Below, piece after piece: positions 19,894 through 29,435 of a stretch of DNA of 64,000 nt. How positions within the stretch are numbered: position 1 is the first letter of the stretch; each line of letters begins with the position of its first letter. The stretch spans positions 2,001,001 to 2,065,000 of the forward strand of contig NZ_QYUL01000001.1 of the NCBI RefSeq assembly GCF_003590795.1, read 5' to 3'. Source of the stretch: Azospirillum cavernae (lineage in GTDB: Bacteria > Pseudomonadota > Alphaproteobacteria > Azospirillales > Azospirillaceae). The position numbers and the translations under genes were made by a program. Under the pieces are notes generated by a model that did no database searches, was not told the DNA's origin, and was given only the letters and a program-made list of their open reading frames with translations.

Positions 19894-21642
19894 TCAGACC
19901 TTCACGCCCATGCGGCGCATGATGGTCCATTGCTGCAACACCGACAGCAGGTTGTTCCAGGCCCAGTAGATCACCAGACCGGCGGGGAAGCCCGCCAGCA
20001 TGAAGGTGAAGACGATGGGCAGGAACTGGAAGACCTTCTGCTGCACCGGGTCGGGCGGCGCCGGGTTCATCTTTTGCTGGAGCCACATGGTCACGCCCAT
20101 GATGATCGGCCACAGGCCGAGATGCAGCATGGCGGGGGGATCCCAGGGGATCAGGCCGAACAGGTTGAAGATGGTCGTCGGATCGGGCGAGGACAGATCA
20201 TGGATCCAACCGAAGAACGGCGCGTGCCGCATTTCGATGGTCACGAACAGCACCTTGTAGAGCGAGAAGAACACCGGAATCTGGATGATGATCGGCAGAC
20301 AGCCCGACACCGGCGAGACCTTCTCGCGCTTGTACATGGCCATCAGCTCTTGATTCATCCGGGCCTGATCGTCGCCGAACTTCTCACGCAGCTCCTGCAT
20401 CTTCGGCTGGAGCGCCTTCATCTTGCTCATCGCCTGATAGGACTTGTTGGCGAGCGGGAAGAAGACGGCCTTGACGCAGATGGTCAGCATCAAGATGGCC
20501 AGACCGAAATTGCCGATCACGCGGGCAAAGAAATCCAGCGCGTAGAAGAAGGGCTTGGTCAGGAAGTAGAACCAGCCGAAATCAATCGCCAGATCGAAGT
20601 TGGTGATGCCCAGCTTCTCGGCGTAGTCGTCCAGCAGATTGACCTGCTTGGCGCCCGCGAACAGACGCCCGGTCTGCTCGACCGACGCGCCCGGCGCCAC
20701 CTCGACCACCGCGCCCAGCGTGTCGGCCTGATAGCGGTCGGTGTTGGCCACCACGGTGTGGACGTAGCGCGCCGTGACCTTTTCCTTCTGGTCGGGGACC
20801 AGCGAGACCAGCCAATATTTGTCGGTGATGCCGATCCAGCCGCCGGTGGTGTCCTTGGCGATGGTTCCGGTCTTGCGGACATCCTCGTATTTCTGCTCGT
20901 CCAGCTTGCCGTTGAACACGCCGAGCGGGCCTTCATGCAGAATGTAATAGCCCGAGGTCTGCGGCGTGCCGCTGCGCGACACCAGGCTGTAGGGCATCAG
21001 GCGGACCGGGGCCGCGCCGGTGTTGCGCACCGTCTGCGTCACCGTGAACATGTAGTTGGCGTCCACCGCGACCATCCGGGTGAACAGCAGCCCCTGGCCG
21101 TTGTCCCAGGTCAGCGTCAGCGGCTGCGCCGGAGTCAGCGCCGCGCCCGAGGCGGTCCACAGCGTCTTGTCGCTGGGGATGGCGATGGCGCGGTCTTCCG
21201 GCACCCAGCCGAATTCGGCGTAATAGGCCTGCGGCGTTCCCGCCGGGGCCAGCAGCACGATTTCCGCGCTCTTGGGGTCGGGCGTCTCGTGATAGGTCGC
21301 CAGCGTCAGATCGTCGATCCGACCGCCTTGCAGGTTGATCGAGCCGTGCAGCGACGGCGTGTCGATCTTCACCCGGGCGCCGGCGGCGACCTGCTCGGCC
21401 ACCAGGGCGGCGCGGTCCTTGGTGAGTTCCGACACCGTGCCGGGAACCTGACCGGGGAGCGTCGGCCCGCCAGGAATGGCCCCGGGAACCGGCTTGGGCG
21501 CCAAAAGTTCCGCCTGCGCGGCCTGCTGGGCGGCGAGTTGCTTCTGCTGGTCCATCCGTGGCTTTTCGTAAAAATACTGAAAGCCGAGCAGGATGGCGAT
21601 CGACAGGGCAATCGCGAGGATGAGGTTGCGTTGGTCGTTCAT
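19894..21642 (-). CDS. yidC: Membrane protein insertase YidC (582 aa)
   Basis: YidC inserts proteins into the inner membrane, alone or with Sec. The N-terminal anchor (LILAIALSIAILLGFQYFY) is followed by a Pro/Gln-rich linker and a large periplasmic domain to about residue 350. The conserved five-helix core then includes FALDFFARVIGNFGLAILMLT, SYQAMSKMKALQPKM and GCLPIIIQIPVFFSLYKVL. The ATG at 21642 gives the typical MNDQRN start. It follows rnpA and yidD, as in most proteobacteria. Confidence 0.97.
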   Translation of the reverse strand: MNDQRNLILAIALSIAILLGFQYFYEKPRMDQQKQLAAQQAAQAELLAPKPVPGAIPGGPTLPGQVPGTVSELTKDRAALVAEQVAAGARVKIDTPSLHGSINLQGGRIDDLTLATYHETPDPKSAEIVLLAPAGTPQAYYAEFGWVPEDRAIAIPSDKTLWTASGAALTPAQPLTLTWDNGQGLLFTRMVAVDANYMFTVTQTVRNTGAAPVRLMPYSLVSRSGTPQTSGYYILHEGPLGVFNGKLDEQKYEDVRKTGTIAKDTTGGWIGITDKYWLVSLVPDQKEKVTARYVHTVVANTDRYQADTLGAVVEVAPGASVEQTGRLFAGAKQVNLLDDYAEKLGITNFDLAIDFGWFYFLTKPFFYALDFFARVIGNFGLAILMLTICVKAVFFPLANKSYQAMSKMKALQPKMQELREKFGDDQARMNQELMAMYKREKVSPVSGCLPIIIQIPVFFSLYKVLFVTIEMRHAPFFGWIHDLSSPDPTTIFNLFGLIPWDPPAMLHLGLWPIIMGVTMWLQQKMNPAPPDPVQQKVFQFLPIVFTFMLAGFPAGLVIYWAWNNLLSVLQQWTIMRRMGVKV

Positions 21643-21697
21643 GGCGTCCCGGTTGCCGTGAGGCCTTTGAAGAAGGGCGGCGTGTGCGCGGCCTTGA

Positions 21698-21985
21698 TTA
21701 CGGGTTTTCGCGCGGCGCGGCAACAGCCGCCTGCCCTCGCCCGCCCGTTGAGGCGTTGGTCACAGGCCCCGGCACAGGGTCATAGCCCGATCCGCCCCAG
21801 GGATGACAGCGCCCGAGGCGGCGCAGCGTCAGCCATCCGCCACGGATGGCCCCATGCTTTTCCAACGCCTCGATGGCGTAGCAGGAGCAGGTTGGCTGAA
21901 AACGGCAATGCCAGCCGACGAAGGGCGACAGCGTCCAGCGATAGAGATAGACCAGCGCGCGCAGCCCATGGGCCAGCGGACTCAT
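21698..21985 (-). CDS. yidD: Membrane protein insertion efficiency factor YidD (95 aa)
   Basis: The protein is short and rich in Cys and aromatic residues, with the family signature [17 protein letters not shown] and [17 protein letters not shown]. YidD is a membrane-associated helper of YidC-dependent insertion. It overlaps the rnpA stop by four bases (ATGA) and precedes yidC, the standard order. Confidence 0.95.
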   Translation of the reverse strand: MSPLAHGLRALVYLYRWTLSPFVGWHCRFQPTCSCYAIEALEKHGAIRGGWLTLRRLGRCHPWGGSGYDPVPGPVTNASTGGRGQAAVAAPRENP

Positions 21986-22431
21986 GGGGCGGCGTCCGGG
22001 GCGGCGTCCACAGGCCCAACGTCCGATTCGTCCGGCAGGACGACCGGGGCGGGCGGCTCCACCCACAGGCCAAGCCGCTTCAGCCCGGCGGTGAGATCGC
22101 CGATCAGGTCGGTCCACGGACGTTCCGCCGTGGCGGCGCGCGCCACCAGGACAAAATCATGCCCAGGGGTCGCGAAGACGGGAAGAATCTGTCGGGCCGC
22201 CTCACGCAAACGGCGGCGGGCGCGATTGCGCACCACCGCGTTGCCGACCTTGCGGCTTGCCGTCAGCCCAACGCGAACAAGCGGCTCGCCGGGGGCGGGC
22301 CGCTGTCGTTCGTCGTGCCGACGCACCTGGAGGATCAGGCCGGGCGCCACATGCTTGCGCCGTGTCCCAGCCACGGCCAGAAACTCCGGCCGGCGCATCA
22401 GGCGCCCGACCGCGCGGTCCGGCGCCGTCAT
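21982..22431 (-). CDS. rnpA: Ribonuclease P protein component (149 aa)
   Basis: RnpA binds the RNase P RNA and helps cleave tRNA leaders. The RNR motif is clear in [15 protein letters not shown], preceded by [15 protein letters not shown]-terminal extension of about 25 acidic, Pro-rich residues follows [11 protein letters not shown] and is unusual in length. It lies 7 bases after rpmH on the same strand, the conserved rpmH-rnpA operon. Confidence 0.95.
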   Translation of the reverse strand: MTAPDRAVGRLMRRPEFLAVAGTRRKHVAPGLILQVRRHDERQRPAPGEPLVRVGLTASRKVGNAVVRNRARRRLREAARQILPVFATPGHDFVLVARAATAERPWTDLIGDLTAGLKRLGLWVEPPAPVVLPDESDVGPVDAAPDAAP

Positions 22432-22438
22432 GGCGGAC

Positions 22439-22573
22439 TTAGGCGCTCAGGACCTTGCGACCGCGCGCACGGCGGCGGGCGATGACCTTGCGACCGCCAA
22501 CGGTCGCCATGCGGGCGCGGAAACCATGACGGTGCTTGCGCACGATGTTGCTGGGCTGGAACGTGCGCTTCAT
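22439..22573 (-). CDS. rpmH: 50S ribosomal protein L34 (44 aa)
   Basis: The 44 residues begin [20 protein letters not shown] and end ARGRKVLSA, the standard L34 sequence. It is too short for many gene finders but unmistakable. It heads the rpmH-rnpA-yidD-yidC run. Confidence 0.97.
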   Translation of the reverse strand: MKRTFQPSNIVRKHRHGFRARMATVGGRKVIARRRARGRKVLSA

Positions 22574-22612
22574 GGCGCCTACTCCTCAAAGAACGATGAT
22601 GGGACTGACCAG

Positions 22613-22632
22613 CGCCCGGACGGTTCCGGGCG
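22613..22632. terminator. Stem-loop between rplS and rpmH
   Basis: CGCCCGG and CCGGGCG pair perfectly around ACGGTT. It lies 37 bases past the rplS stop on the minus strand and before rpmH. There is no T-run, so termination strength is uncertain. Confidence 0.45.
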
Positions 22633-22668
22633 TTGGCGTGATGAACCTGCGAAAGACGCTGGCCCGCC

Positions 22669-23079
22669 TTATTCGGCGGCGGCAACGGCCTTCTTGCTGA
22701 CGCGCGGGGTGATCCCGTGGCCGGTCGTGCGCTCGGAGATGCGAGCCGACTTGCCGCGACGATCGCGCAGATAGTACAGCTTGGCGCGACGGACGTCGCC
22801 CTTGCGGATCAGCTCCAGCGAGTCGATGCGCGGGGAGTACAGCGGGAACACACGCTCCACGCCTTCGCCGTAGCTGATCTTGCGGACGGTGAACGAAGAG
22901 TTCACGCCGGCGTTCTTGCGGGCGATCACAACGCCCTCATAGGCCTGGACGCGCTCGCGCGTGCCTTCGACGACCTTCACGTTCACGCGGACGGTGTCGC
23001 CCGGCGAGAAAGCGGGAATGGTCTTGCCACCGAGGGCCTTTTCGATCTGTTCCTGCTCGATCTGCTGCAACAGGTTCAT
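22669..23079 (-). CDS. rplS: 50S ribosomal protein L19 (136 aa)
   Basis: L19 lies at the 30S-50S interface. The segments [30 protein letters not shown] and [19 protein letters not shown] are the family pattern. The ATG at 23079 gives [12 protein letters not shown], the usual alphaproteobacterial start. It is the last gene of the ffh-rpsP-rimM-trmD-rplS run. Confidence 0.97.
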   Translation of the reverse strand: MNLLQQIEQEQIEKALGGKTIPAFSPGDTVRVNVKVVEGTRERVQAYEGVVIARKNAGVNSSFTVRKISYGEGVERVFPLYSPRIDSLELIRKGDVRRAKLYYLRDRRGKSARISERTTGHGITPRVSKKAVAAAE

Positions 23080-23119
23080 AGCACTATCCTTTTCATTCGG
23101 CGCGCCTCGCGGCGGACCG

Positions 23120-23935
23120 TCACTCCGGTTTCGGATCGCGCCGGCGAACCTGCCGTCGACCCTTGTTCGTAACACTCGCGTCCCGCGCCCGGCGCTCCGC
23201 CTCGTAGAGCGACCACAGGTCCGGTCGCCGGGCCTCTGTGATCCGCTCCGCCTCGGCAAGCCGCCAGGCTCTTACCTTTTCGTGGTGGCCGGACATCAGA
23301 ACATCCGGAACCACGCGCTCCACACCCTGCCCATCGGTCCAGACCGACGGTCGGGTGTAGTGGGGATACTCCAGCAATCCCCGCTCGAAACTCTCTTCCC
23401 CCGCCGTCGCCACGTTGCCCATGACGCCGGGGAGCAAGCGCACCACCGCGTCGATCAGGCACAGCGCGGCGGGTTCGCCGCCAGACAGCACAAAATCCCC
23501 GAGGCTCACTTCCTCAAGGTCGTGCGCGTCCAGGACCCGCTCATCCACCCCTTCGTACCGGCCACAAAGCAGCGTCACCACCGGGGTGGCCGCCAACTCC
23601 TTCACCAGTTCCTGGTTCAGCACCCGACCGCGCGGCGACAAATAAATTGCCTTGCCGCGCCCCGGCGCTCCCACAGGTCCGGCCGTCGCGGTCAACGCCG
23701 CGTCGAGCACGTCGGGCCGCATGACCATGCCAGCCCCTCCGCCAAAGGGGGTATCATCGACGGAGCGGTGTTTATCGCGCGCGAACGAGCGAATGTCCAC
23801 TGATTCCAGCGCCCAGACTCCATTTTCCAACGCTTTCCCGGCCAAACTTTGGCCAAGCGGCCCCGGAAACATCTCCGGGAACAGCGTCAGAACCTTGACG
23901 GTCCAGAGCAGCGAGCCTTCGGCGCCGTGATTCAC
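23120..23935 (-). CDS. trmD: tRNA (guanine-N1)-methyltransferase TrmD (271 aa)
   Basis: TrmD makes m1G37 in tRNAs with a G at position 36, preventing frameshifts. The SPOUT trefoil knot is visible in [23 protein letters not shown] and [29 protein letters not shown] at 23935 overlaps the rimM stop (GTGA), which favours that start over the internal sites. The C-terminal about 15 basic residues ([14 protein letters not shown]) extend beyond the usual end. Confidence 0.95.
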   Translation of the reverse strand: MNHGAEGSLLWTVKVLTLFPEMFPGPLGQSLAGKALENGVWALESVDIRSFARDKHRSVDDTPFGGGAGMVMRPDVLDAALTATAGPVGAPGRGKAIYLSPRGRVLNQELVKELAATPVVTLLCGRYEGVDERVLDAHDLEEVSLGDFVLSGGEPAALCLIDAVVRLLPGVMGNVATAGEESFERGLLEYPHYTRPSVWTDGQGVERVVPDVLMSGHHEKVRAWRLAEAERITEARRPDLWSLYEAERRARDASVTNKGRRQVRRRDPKPE

Positions 23936-24528
23936 GGCTCCAGCCCCCCGCCGCCATCCTCAGCGGCCTCATCGCCCCCTTCGCTGCCGTCTTCGTCACC
24001 CTCGCGGGCCTCGACGACGGTCGGCAGATCGACGATGATTCGCCCGCCCCGGACATCCACCACCGGCACGCAGGCTTTGGAGAAGGGCAACATCTCCAAA
24101 GCGCCCGAACCGACTCGGATTTCCAGGACGTCGCCGCCCCCAAAATCATAGATCGCCTTGACCGTGCCATAGAGGCTGCCGTCGGCCCGTTCCGCCCGCA
24201 GACCAATCAGGTCGGCGTGATAGAACGAATCGTCGTCCTCCGTCTCCGGCAAAGCCGCGCGATCCACATGAAGGCGCACACCGGCCAGCGCCTGGGCCTG
24301 TTCACGGGTGGTGACGCCATCGACCTTGGCCAGGAACAGATCCTTGGCCTTGCCCTGAAGCGTCACCTTAAACAGACGGGCGCCGGTGTCGTCGACGAGC
24401 GGCCCATAGGCCGCCACATCGGCGGGATCCTGGGTGAAGCTGCGCAGCTTCACCAGGCCCCGAACACCATGCGATCCCGCGAATTGGCCGACGCAAAGCT
24501 TGCTGGTCATCGAAGGATCGCCCGACAT
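23932..24528 (-). CDS. rimM: 16S rRNA processing protein RimM (198 aa)
   Basis: RimM assists 30S head maturation through ribosomal protein S19. It has the N-terminal RimM barrel ([20 protein letters not shown]) and a PRC-barrel ([33 protein letters not shown]). An acidic tail of about 25 residues follows. ATG at 24528 or at 24510 (MTSKLCVG) are both possible. It sits between rpsP and trmD in the standard order. Confidence 0.95.
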   Translation of the reverse strand: MSGDPSMTSKLCVGQFAGSHGVRGLVKLRSFTQDPADVAAYGPLVDDTGARLFKVTLQGKAKDLFLAKVDGVTTREQAQALAGVRLHVDRAALPETEDDDSFYHADLIGLRAERADGSLYGTVKAIYDFGGGDVLEIRVGSGALEMLPFSKACVPVVDVRGGRIIVDLPTVVEAREGDEDGSEGGDEAAEDGGGGLEP

Positions 24529-24537
24529 TCGGTCTTA

Positions 24538-24891
24538 TCAGGCTTCGGCGGCGGCGCGAGCGGCGGCCTCGGCCTTCAGACGCTCTTGCGCCTTGGCCTT
24601 CGGAGCCGACTTCTTCGGCGTCTCGCGCTGGACGGGCTTCTCGATCAGGCCGGCGTTGGCGAAGAACAGGGCCACGCGGTCGGTCGGCTGACCGCCAACC
24701 GACAACCAATGCTTGGCGCGCTCAACGTCGAGCACGATGCGCTGGTCGCTTTCGCGCGGCAGCATCGGGTTGTAGGTGCCGATCTTCTCGATGAAACGGC
24801 CATCACGCGGGCTGCGGGCGTCGGCGACAACGATCGCGTAGAACGGACGCTTCTTGGCGCCACCACGAGCCAGACGAATCTTGAGAGACAT
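24538..24891 (-). CDS. rpsP: 30S ribosomal protein S16 (117 aa)
   Basis: The sequence begins [22 protein letters not shown] and contains [13 protein letters not shown], the S16 pattern. An Ala/Lys/Glu-rich C-terminal extension of about 30 residues is typical of alphaproteobacteria. It follows ffh. Confidence 0.97.
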   Translation of the reverse strand: MSLKIRLARGGAKKRPFYAIVVADARSPRDGRFIEKIGTYNPMLPRESDQRIVLDVERAKHWLSVGGQPTDRVALFFANAGLIEKPVQRETPKKSAPKAKAQERLKAEAAARAAAEA

Positions 24892-24961
24892 GAGTCGAAA
24901 CACTTTCCTGTTAGAACGTTGACGTCACTGCGCGAATCGCGCGGGTCCTCTTCACGGGGGC

Positions 24962-26329
24962 TTAGAACGGCCCCCGGAAATTCTTTGGCAGAAGGCTTTG
25001 CAGCCCGTGGCGCATCAGCCCCTTCTTGCCCATCTTTTGCACCTGTTTCATCATGCCGCGCATGCCTTCAAACTGCTTCAGCAGCTTGTTGACCTCCTGC
25101 ACCGAGGTGCCGGACCCGGCGGCGATGCGCTTGCGGCGCGACGCCTTGATGAGTTCAGGATTCTTGCGTTCGGCCTTGGTCATCGACGAAATGATCGCTT
25201 CCTGACGCTTAATCAGGCCGTCGTCGATGTTGGCGCCCTTCATCTGCTCTTTGATCTTGCCGATGCCGGGCAGCATCCCCATCAGGCCGGACATGCCGCC
25301 CATCTTGCGGAGTTGCTTGAGCTGCATCGCCATGTCGTCGAGGTCGAAGCCCTGGCCCTTCTCCATCTTGCGGGCGAGCTTTTCAGCCTCGTCCTTGTCG
25401 ATGGTTTCCACCGCCTTCTCGACCAGCGACACGACGTCGCCCATGCCCAGAATGCGACCGGCGACCCGGTCGGGGTGGAACGGCTCCAGCGCGTCGATCT
25501 TTTCGCCGACGCCCAGCAGCTTGATCGGCTTGCCGGTGATCTGACGCATCGACAACGCGGCGCCGCCGCGCGCGTCGCCATCGACGCGGGTCAGCATGAT
25601 GCCGGTGATGCCGACCTTGTCGTTGAAATTGGTGGCGACCGTCACAGCGTCCTGGCCGGTCATCGCGTCGGCGACCAGCAGGGTTTCCACCGGGTTGGTG
25701 GCGTCGCGGACCGCCGCGACCTCCGCCATCAGCTCCTCGTCGATCGACAGGCGACCGGCGGTGTCGAGCATGACGACGTCGTAGCCTTCCAGCCGCCCGG
25801 TCTCCATCGCGCGCTTGGCGATGGTCACGGGATCCTGGCCGGGAATGACGGGCAAGGTGGCGACGCCGACCTGCTCGCCCAGAATCTTCAACTGCTCTTG
25901 CGCGGCGGGACGGCGGACGTCCAGCGAGGCCATCAGGACCTTCTTGCGGTCCTTGGTCTTCAGGCGCAGCGCGATCTTGGCGGTGCTGGTGGTCTTGCCG
26001 GAGCCTTGCAGGCCGACCATCAGGATCGGCACCGGGGCGGCGGCGTTCAGATTGATCTCGACGCCCTCGCCCAGCATTTCCACGAGGTTGTCGTGGACGA
26101 TCTTGATGACCTGCTGGCCGGGGGAGATGGAGCGCAGAACCTCGACGCCGACGGCGCGTTCCTTCACCTGAGCGACGAACTGCTTGACCACCGGCAAAGC
26201 GACGTCAGCCTCCAGCAACGCCACGCGCACTTCGCGCAAGGCGGCGGAGACGTCTTCCTCGGTCAGCGCGCCACGGCGGCGCAGCTTGTCGAAGATGTCG
26301 CCCAGGCGTCCGGTCAAACCTTCAAACAT
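24962..26329 (-). CDS. ffh: Signal recognition particle protein Ffh (455 aa)
   Basis: Ffh pairs with 4.5S RNA to target inner-membrane proteins. The NG GTPase domain shows GLQGSGKTTS, DVRRPAAQEQL, DTAGRL and TRVDGDARGGAAL. The M domain includes MGGMSGLMGMLPGIGKIKEQ and ASRRKRIAAGSGTSVQEVN. It is full length. It heads the ribosomal/tRNA-modification run that follows on the same strand. Confidence 0.97.
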   Translation of the reverse strand: MFEGLTGRLGDIFDKLRRRGALTEEDVSAALREVRVALLEADVALPVVKQFVAQVKERAVGVEVLRSISPGQQVIKIVHDNLVEMLGEGVEINLNAAAPVPILMVGLQGSGKTTSTAKIALRLKTKDRKKVLMASLDVRRPAAQEQLKILGEQVGVATLPVIPGQDPVTIAKRAMETGRLEGYDVVMLDTAGRLSIDEELMAEVAAVRDATNPVETLLVADAMTGQDAVTVATNFNDKVGITGIMLTRVDGDARGGAALSMRQITGKPIKLLGVGEKIDALEPFHPDRVAGRILGMGDVVSLVEKAVETIDKDEAEKLARKMEKGQGFDLDDMAMQLKQLRKMGGMSGLMGMLPGIGKIKEQMKGANIDDGLIKRQEAIISSMTKAERKNPELIKASRRKRIAAGSGTSVQEVNKLLKQFEGMRGMMKQVQKMGKKGLMRHGLQSLLPKNFRGPF

Positions 26330-26628
26330 CAGGCAATCGATCCCACAACAACGTTTCCATCACCGCACAAGCGCAAAAGCGCCAGTGCGCGACATTCGCG
26401 GACTGGCGGAGACACCCGACTCAGGGTCGAGGCGCCCGGTCTATCGGCTTGGCGGAAGACAGGTCGGCGGACCATAGAGAAGCGGGGCGTCTGAGTCAAC
26501 ACCGACAAAAACAGTCTTGAAACGCGCGGGTTGCCGGAGGAAAGTTTTTTGACACCTTTACGATCCTTAACTGTTTTTTGGCGTATTCCTTTCATTCTAA
26601 GCCGCTACACGAAAGAGGGTATCCGGCG
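26330..26628. other. Intergenic gap between ffh and the pentapeptide gene
   Basis: This divergent 299-base promoter region holds no ORF or RNA gene that I can support. Its right end carries an AT-rich stretch (about 26545-26600) that could hold promoters for the gene at 26629. Confidence 0.4.
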
Positions 26629-27981
26629 ATGTCGACCGCCCAGGGCTTCGGGTCCAACACGCCGCGCACCAAGCTGACCCAGAGTCAGTTGAACGCGATT
26701 CTCATGCGCCATCTGGCGTTCCGCAAAAGCCAGCCCGGCGGCGTGCGCGCCAGCCTGAAGATGCGCGACCTGTCGAATTTGGATCTGTCGGGCATCGATT
26801 TGTCTGACGCTGATTTGTCGGGGGCCAAGCTGTTCAGCGCCCGGCTGACCGGGGCCAACCTGTCGAACGCCAACCTCTACGCCGCCGATCTGCGGCTGGC
26901 CAATCTGGAGCGGGCCGACCTGCGCCGGGCCGATCTGCGCGGGGCCTGCCTGCGCGGCGCGGTGTTGAGCGAGGCGTCGATGGTCGAGGTCGATCTGCGC
27001 GACGGCACGCTCCTTCACTACAGCGCCAGCGGCGAGATGAGCGCGCATCAGTATGAGGACTCGGTCCTGACCTCGGAATTGACGGCGGCGACCATTCGCG
27101 GGGCCGACCTGTCGCGGGCCAAGATCGCCAACGCCTTCGTCATGCAGACCGACCTGACCGACGCGGTGCTGCGCGGCACCAAATTCATGCGGGCCAATCT
27201 GACCGGCTCCAACCTGACCGGCTGCGATCTGACCGACGCCGACCTGACGGAGGCCAACCTGTCGGGGGCCAAGCTGTCGGGCGCGGTGATGACCGGCTGC
27301 GCCATCAACCGCACCAATTTCAGCGGCGCGACGATGATCGGGGCGATTCTCGACGCCGCGCAACTGCGCGCGCCCAACCTTCAGGCGGCGGTGCTGGCCA
27401 AGGCGCTGGAAAATCCCGACGACGACCTGCGCAACCTGCTGACCGAACATCTGTCCTGGATCGACAGCGGCGGCAAATCCGGCACGCGCGCCGATCTGTC
27501 GGCGCTGGATCTGTCGGGCCGCGCGCTGGACGGCGTCAATCTGTCCGCCGCCATCCTGCAATGCATCACGCTGCGCGGCGCGACGCTGACCGGCGTGTCG
27601 ATGGCCATCGCCGATCTGTCGCTGGCCGATCTGCGCAAGGTCAATTTTACCGACGCCGATCTGCGCGGGGTGAATCTGGAGCGGGCGACACTGACCGGGG
27701 CCAATTTGACCGGGGCGCAGCTCGGCCCCGTTCACATCCAGACGATGAGCGGGCATGTCTGGCGCGCCAACCTCCAGCGCGCCCGGCTGGGCATGGCGAT
27801 TCTGCGCAACGCCGACCTGCACAAGGCCAATCTGGCCGGCGCCAACCTCGCCGGGGCCGACCTGCGCGGCGCCAACCTGAACGAAGCCGATTTGAACGGG
27901 GCCGATCTGACCGGGGCGGCTCTGGACGGGGCCACGCTGGAAAACGCCAACATTGCGGACGCCATCGGCTTGGCGCGCTGA
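26629..27981 (+). CDS. Pentapeptide-repeat protein (450 aa)
   Basis: From about residue 40 the protein is a run of A(D/N)LXX pentapeptides (for example LSNLDLSGIDLSDADLSGAK) that fold as a right-handed four-sided beta helix. The run is broken twice: at about residues 120-145, and at about 262-290 (ENPDDDLRNLLTEHLSWID), where a helical linker separates two repeat blocks. There is no signal peptide, so it is probably cytoplasmic. The start at 26629 follows AGAGGGT. Some pentapeptide proteins mimic DNA and protect gyrase, but most are uncharacterised, and no function can be assigned here. Confidence 0.92.
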   Translation: MSTAQGFGSNTPRTKLTQSQLNAILMRHLAFRKSQPGGVRASLKMRDLSNLDLSGIDLSDADLSGAKLFSARLTGANLSNANLYAADLRLANLERADLRRADLRGACLRGAVLSEASMVEVDLRDGTLLHYSASGEMSAHQYEDSVLTSELTAATIRGADLSRAKIANAFVMQTDLTDAVLRGTKFMRANLTGSNLTGCDLTDADLTEANLSGAKLSGAVMTGCAINRTNFSGATMIGAILDAAQLRAPNLQAAVLAKALENPDDDLRNLLTEHLSWIDSGGKSGTRADLSALDLSGRALDGVNLSAAILQCITLRGATLTGVSMAIADLSLADLRKVNFTDADLRGVNLERATLTGANLTGAQLGPVHIQTMSGHVWRANLQRARLGMAILRNADLHKANLAGANLAGADLRGANLNEADLNGADLTGAALDGATLENANIADAIGLAR

Positions 27982-27987
27982 GCGGGG

Positions 27988-28680
27988 TTACAACGCCCGC
28001 CGCGCCACCCACGCGCCCGAGGCGTAGACGGTGCGGACATGGTGGATCAGGATGTTGCGCGCGTCGATCAGTTGCGCCATTCGCTCCCGGCAGGCCACCA
28101 CGCCGGTGTCGGGGTGATAGACCGGCGCCAATTCACGAAAGCGCCGCCGCACCAGATCCTCGTCGAAACACCATTCGCTGAGAAAGCCGAACATCAAGGC
28201 CGCGTCGCGCACCTCAGTGATCTGGCCCTCCAGCGGTTGGAAGGACAGGCGTTTCAGCGCGTGCGCCAAGGTCTTGTTGCGGTAGCCCAGCGTTTCGACC
28301 GCCGCCTCCAACCGCCCAACGTCGCCAGCGGGAATCACGCGAAAGCCCGGATCCGCCAAAGCCACGGCGGCGGCCAGCGCCCGGCGCAGCGCCGCGTCAT
28401 CGCCGCCAACGGACGCGCGCAGAACCAGAACCGCCGCCCCCTCCGTGTCGCTCTCCCCCGGATCATCGGCCCCGTCCGGCAGCAGAAGCTGCGCCGCCAG
28501 CGCCAAGGCTCCGGCGTCGGTTCCCCGTGCGGCGGCCAACGCCAACACCGCGTCCCGCAGACGGACGCCGCAAGGCAAGCGTCGCGGCGGCGGCGATTCG
28601 GCGATAAGATGGGGGGCGATGGCCGACCCGCCGGACGGAAGGTCCAGCGCGTCAAACGGAACGCCATCGGGAATGGTCAT
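27988..28680 (-). CDS. DnaJ-domain-like protein (230 aa)
   Basis: The first 150 residues are Ala/Leu-rich helices without a recognised family. Near the C-terminus the stretch RRRFRELAPVYHPDTGVVA contains an HPD tripeptide and is followed by LIDARNILIHHV, the layout of the end of a J-domain (helix II, HPD, helix III). The J-domain occupies roughly residues 165-215 with a shortened first helix. It may recruit DnaK to a specific partner. The gene converges on the pentapeptide gene, leaving only 6 bases between stops. Confidence 0.65.
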   Translation of the reverse strand: MTIPDGVPFDALDLPSGGSAIAPHLIAESPPPRRLPCGVRLRDAVLALAAARGTDAGALALAAQLLLPDGADDPGESDTEGAAVLVLRASVGGDDAALRRALAAAVALADPGFRVIPAGDVGRLEAAVETLGYRNKTLAHALKRLSFQPLEGQITEVRDAALMFGFLSEWCFDEDLVRRRFRELAPVYHPDTGVVACRERMAQLIDARNILIHHVRTVYASGAWVARRAL

Positions 28681-28766
28681 TGTCGGCGCCAACAGATCGT
28701 GTGCACAGCGGAATCCTAACGCAAAGGCTCGATTCGCCGCAACATTCCTATGGGGATAGCGCCGAC

Positions 28767-29435
28767 CTACCGCCTCATCATTCCCGGCTTGGCGGCGGGC
28801 AGCTTGTCCAGCAGATCGGCGATGTAGGCGGATTCGCTCTTGCCCGACATCGCGGCGAAGCCCTTCAGCATCTGGCTGCCAAAGGAAAACACGTTGGCCA
28901 GTTCGATGCGCCACGCCCCGCCCTCGCGCACGAAGTCGGCGGGCACCAGCGCCGGGCGGTTGTCCACCATCAGCAACCCCGACGCGTGGTCGCCCTTCAC
29001 CCGCACCGGCCCCAAGGCGCTGCGCGCGATGATGTTCGGCCCCAGCCACCCCTGTTTCAGCGCGTGGTCGGCGATGTCGCCCACCGACATGCGCCGCAAC
29101 TCCGACGGCCCCAGATACCGCCGCAAGCCCATCGCGGCGAAGCGTTCCGCCGGTTCCAGCCGATCCACCGCCGAATCCCCCGGCGCGCGGGCGGCGGCGC
29201 GCACCGACTCCAACGCCTTGACCGACGCGCGCGACAGCAGCGGCACGGCGTCGCCGCCGCGCTGGCTCGACAAAGCGGCCTTGGCCGCGTCGAACGCGGC
29301 GGCGACCTCGCGCTCTTCCGCCGTCGCTCGTGGCGGGGTTGCGGCGAGGCCCGCGCCGGACGCCACCATCAGACACAGACTGAACGCCAGAACCCAAACG
29401 CGCATGGCAAAACCCATAGGGTAAGAGACCGTCAC
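28767..29435 (-). CDS. Exported protein of unknown function, third gene of the GGDEF/DUF2336 operon
   Basis: A signal peptide is visible (MRVWVLAFSLCLMVASGAGLAA). The first in-frame GTG at 29435 overlaps the DUF2336 stop (GTGA) and follows GAGGAAA, while an ATG at 29405 would give the signal peptide without a 10-residue extension. The mature part (about 190 residues) is helical, with a C-terminal segment PADFVREGGAWRIELANVF that resembles the ends of DUF3828/lumazine-type periplasmic proteins. I do not assign a family. Its translational coupling to two cytoplasmic signalling genes is notable. Confidence 0.7.
   Translation of the reverse strand: MTVSYPMGFAMRVWVLAFSLCLMVASGAGLAATPPRATAEEREVAAAFDAAKAALSSQRGGDAVPLLSRASVKALESVRAAARAPGDSAVDRLEPAERFAAMGLRRYLGPSELRRMSVGDIADHALKQGWLGPNIIARSALGPVRVKGDHASGLLMVDNRPALVPADFVREGGAWRIELANVFSFGSQMLKGFAAMSGKSESAYIADLLDKLPAAKPGMMRR

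Noticed and set aside
19534-22485. 983-codon plus-strand frame antisense to yidC, yidD and rnpA
   Set aside because: It opposes well-identified genes and its translation shows no domain.
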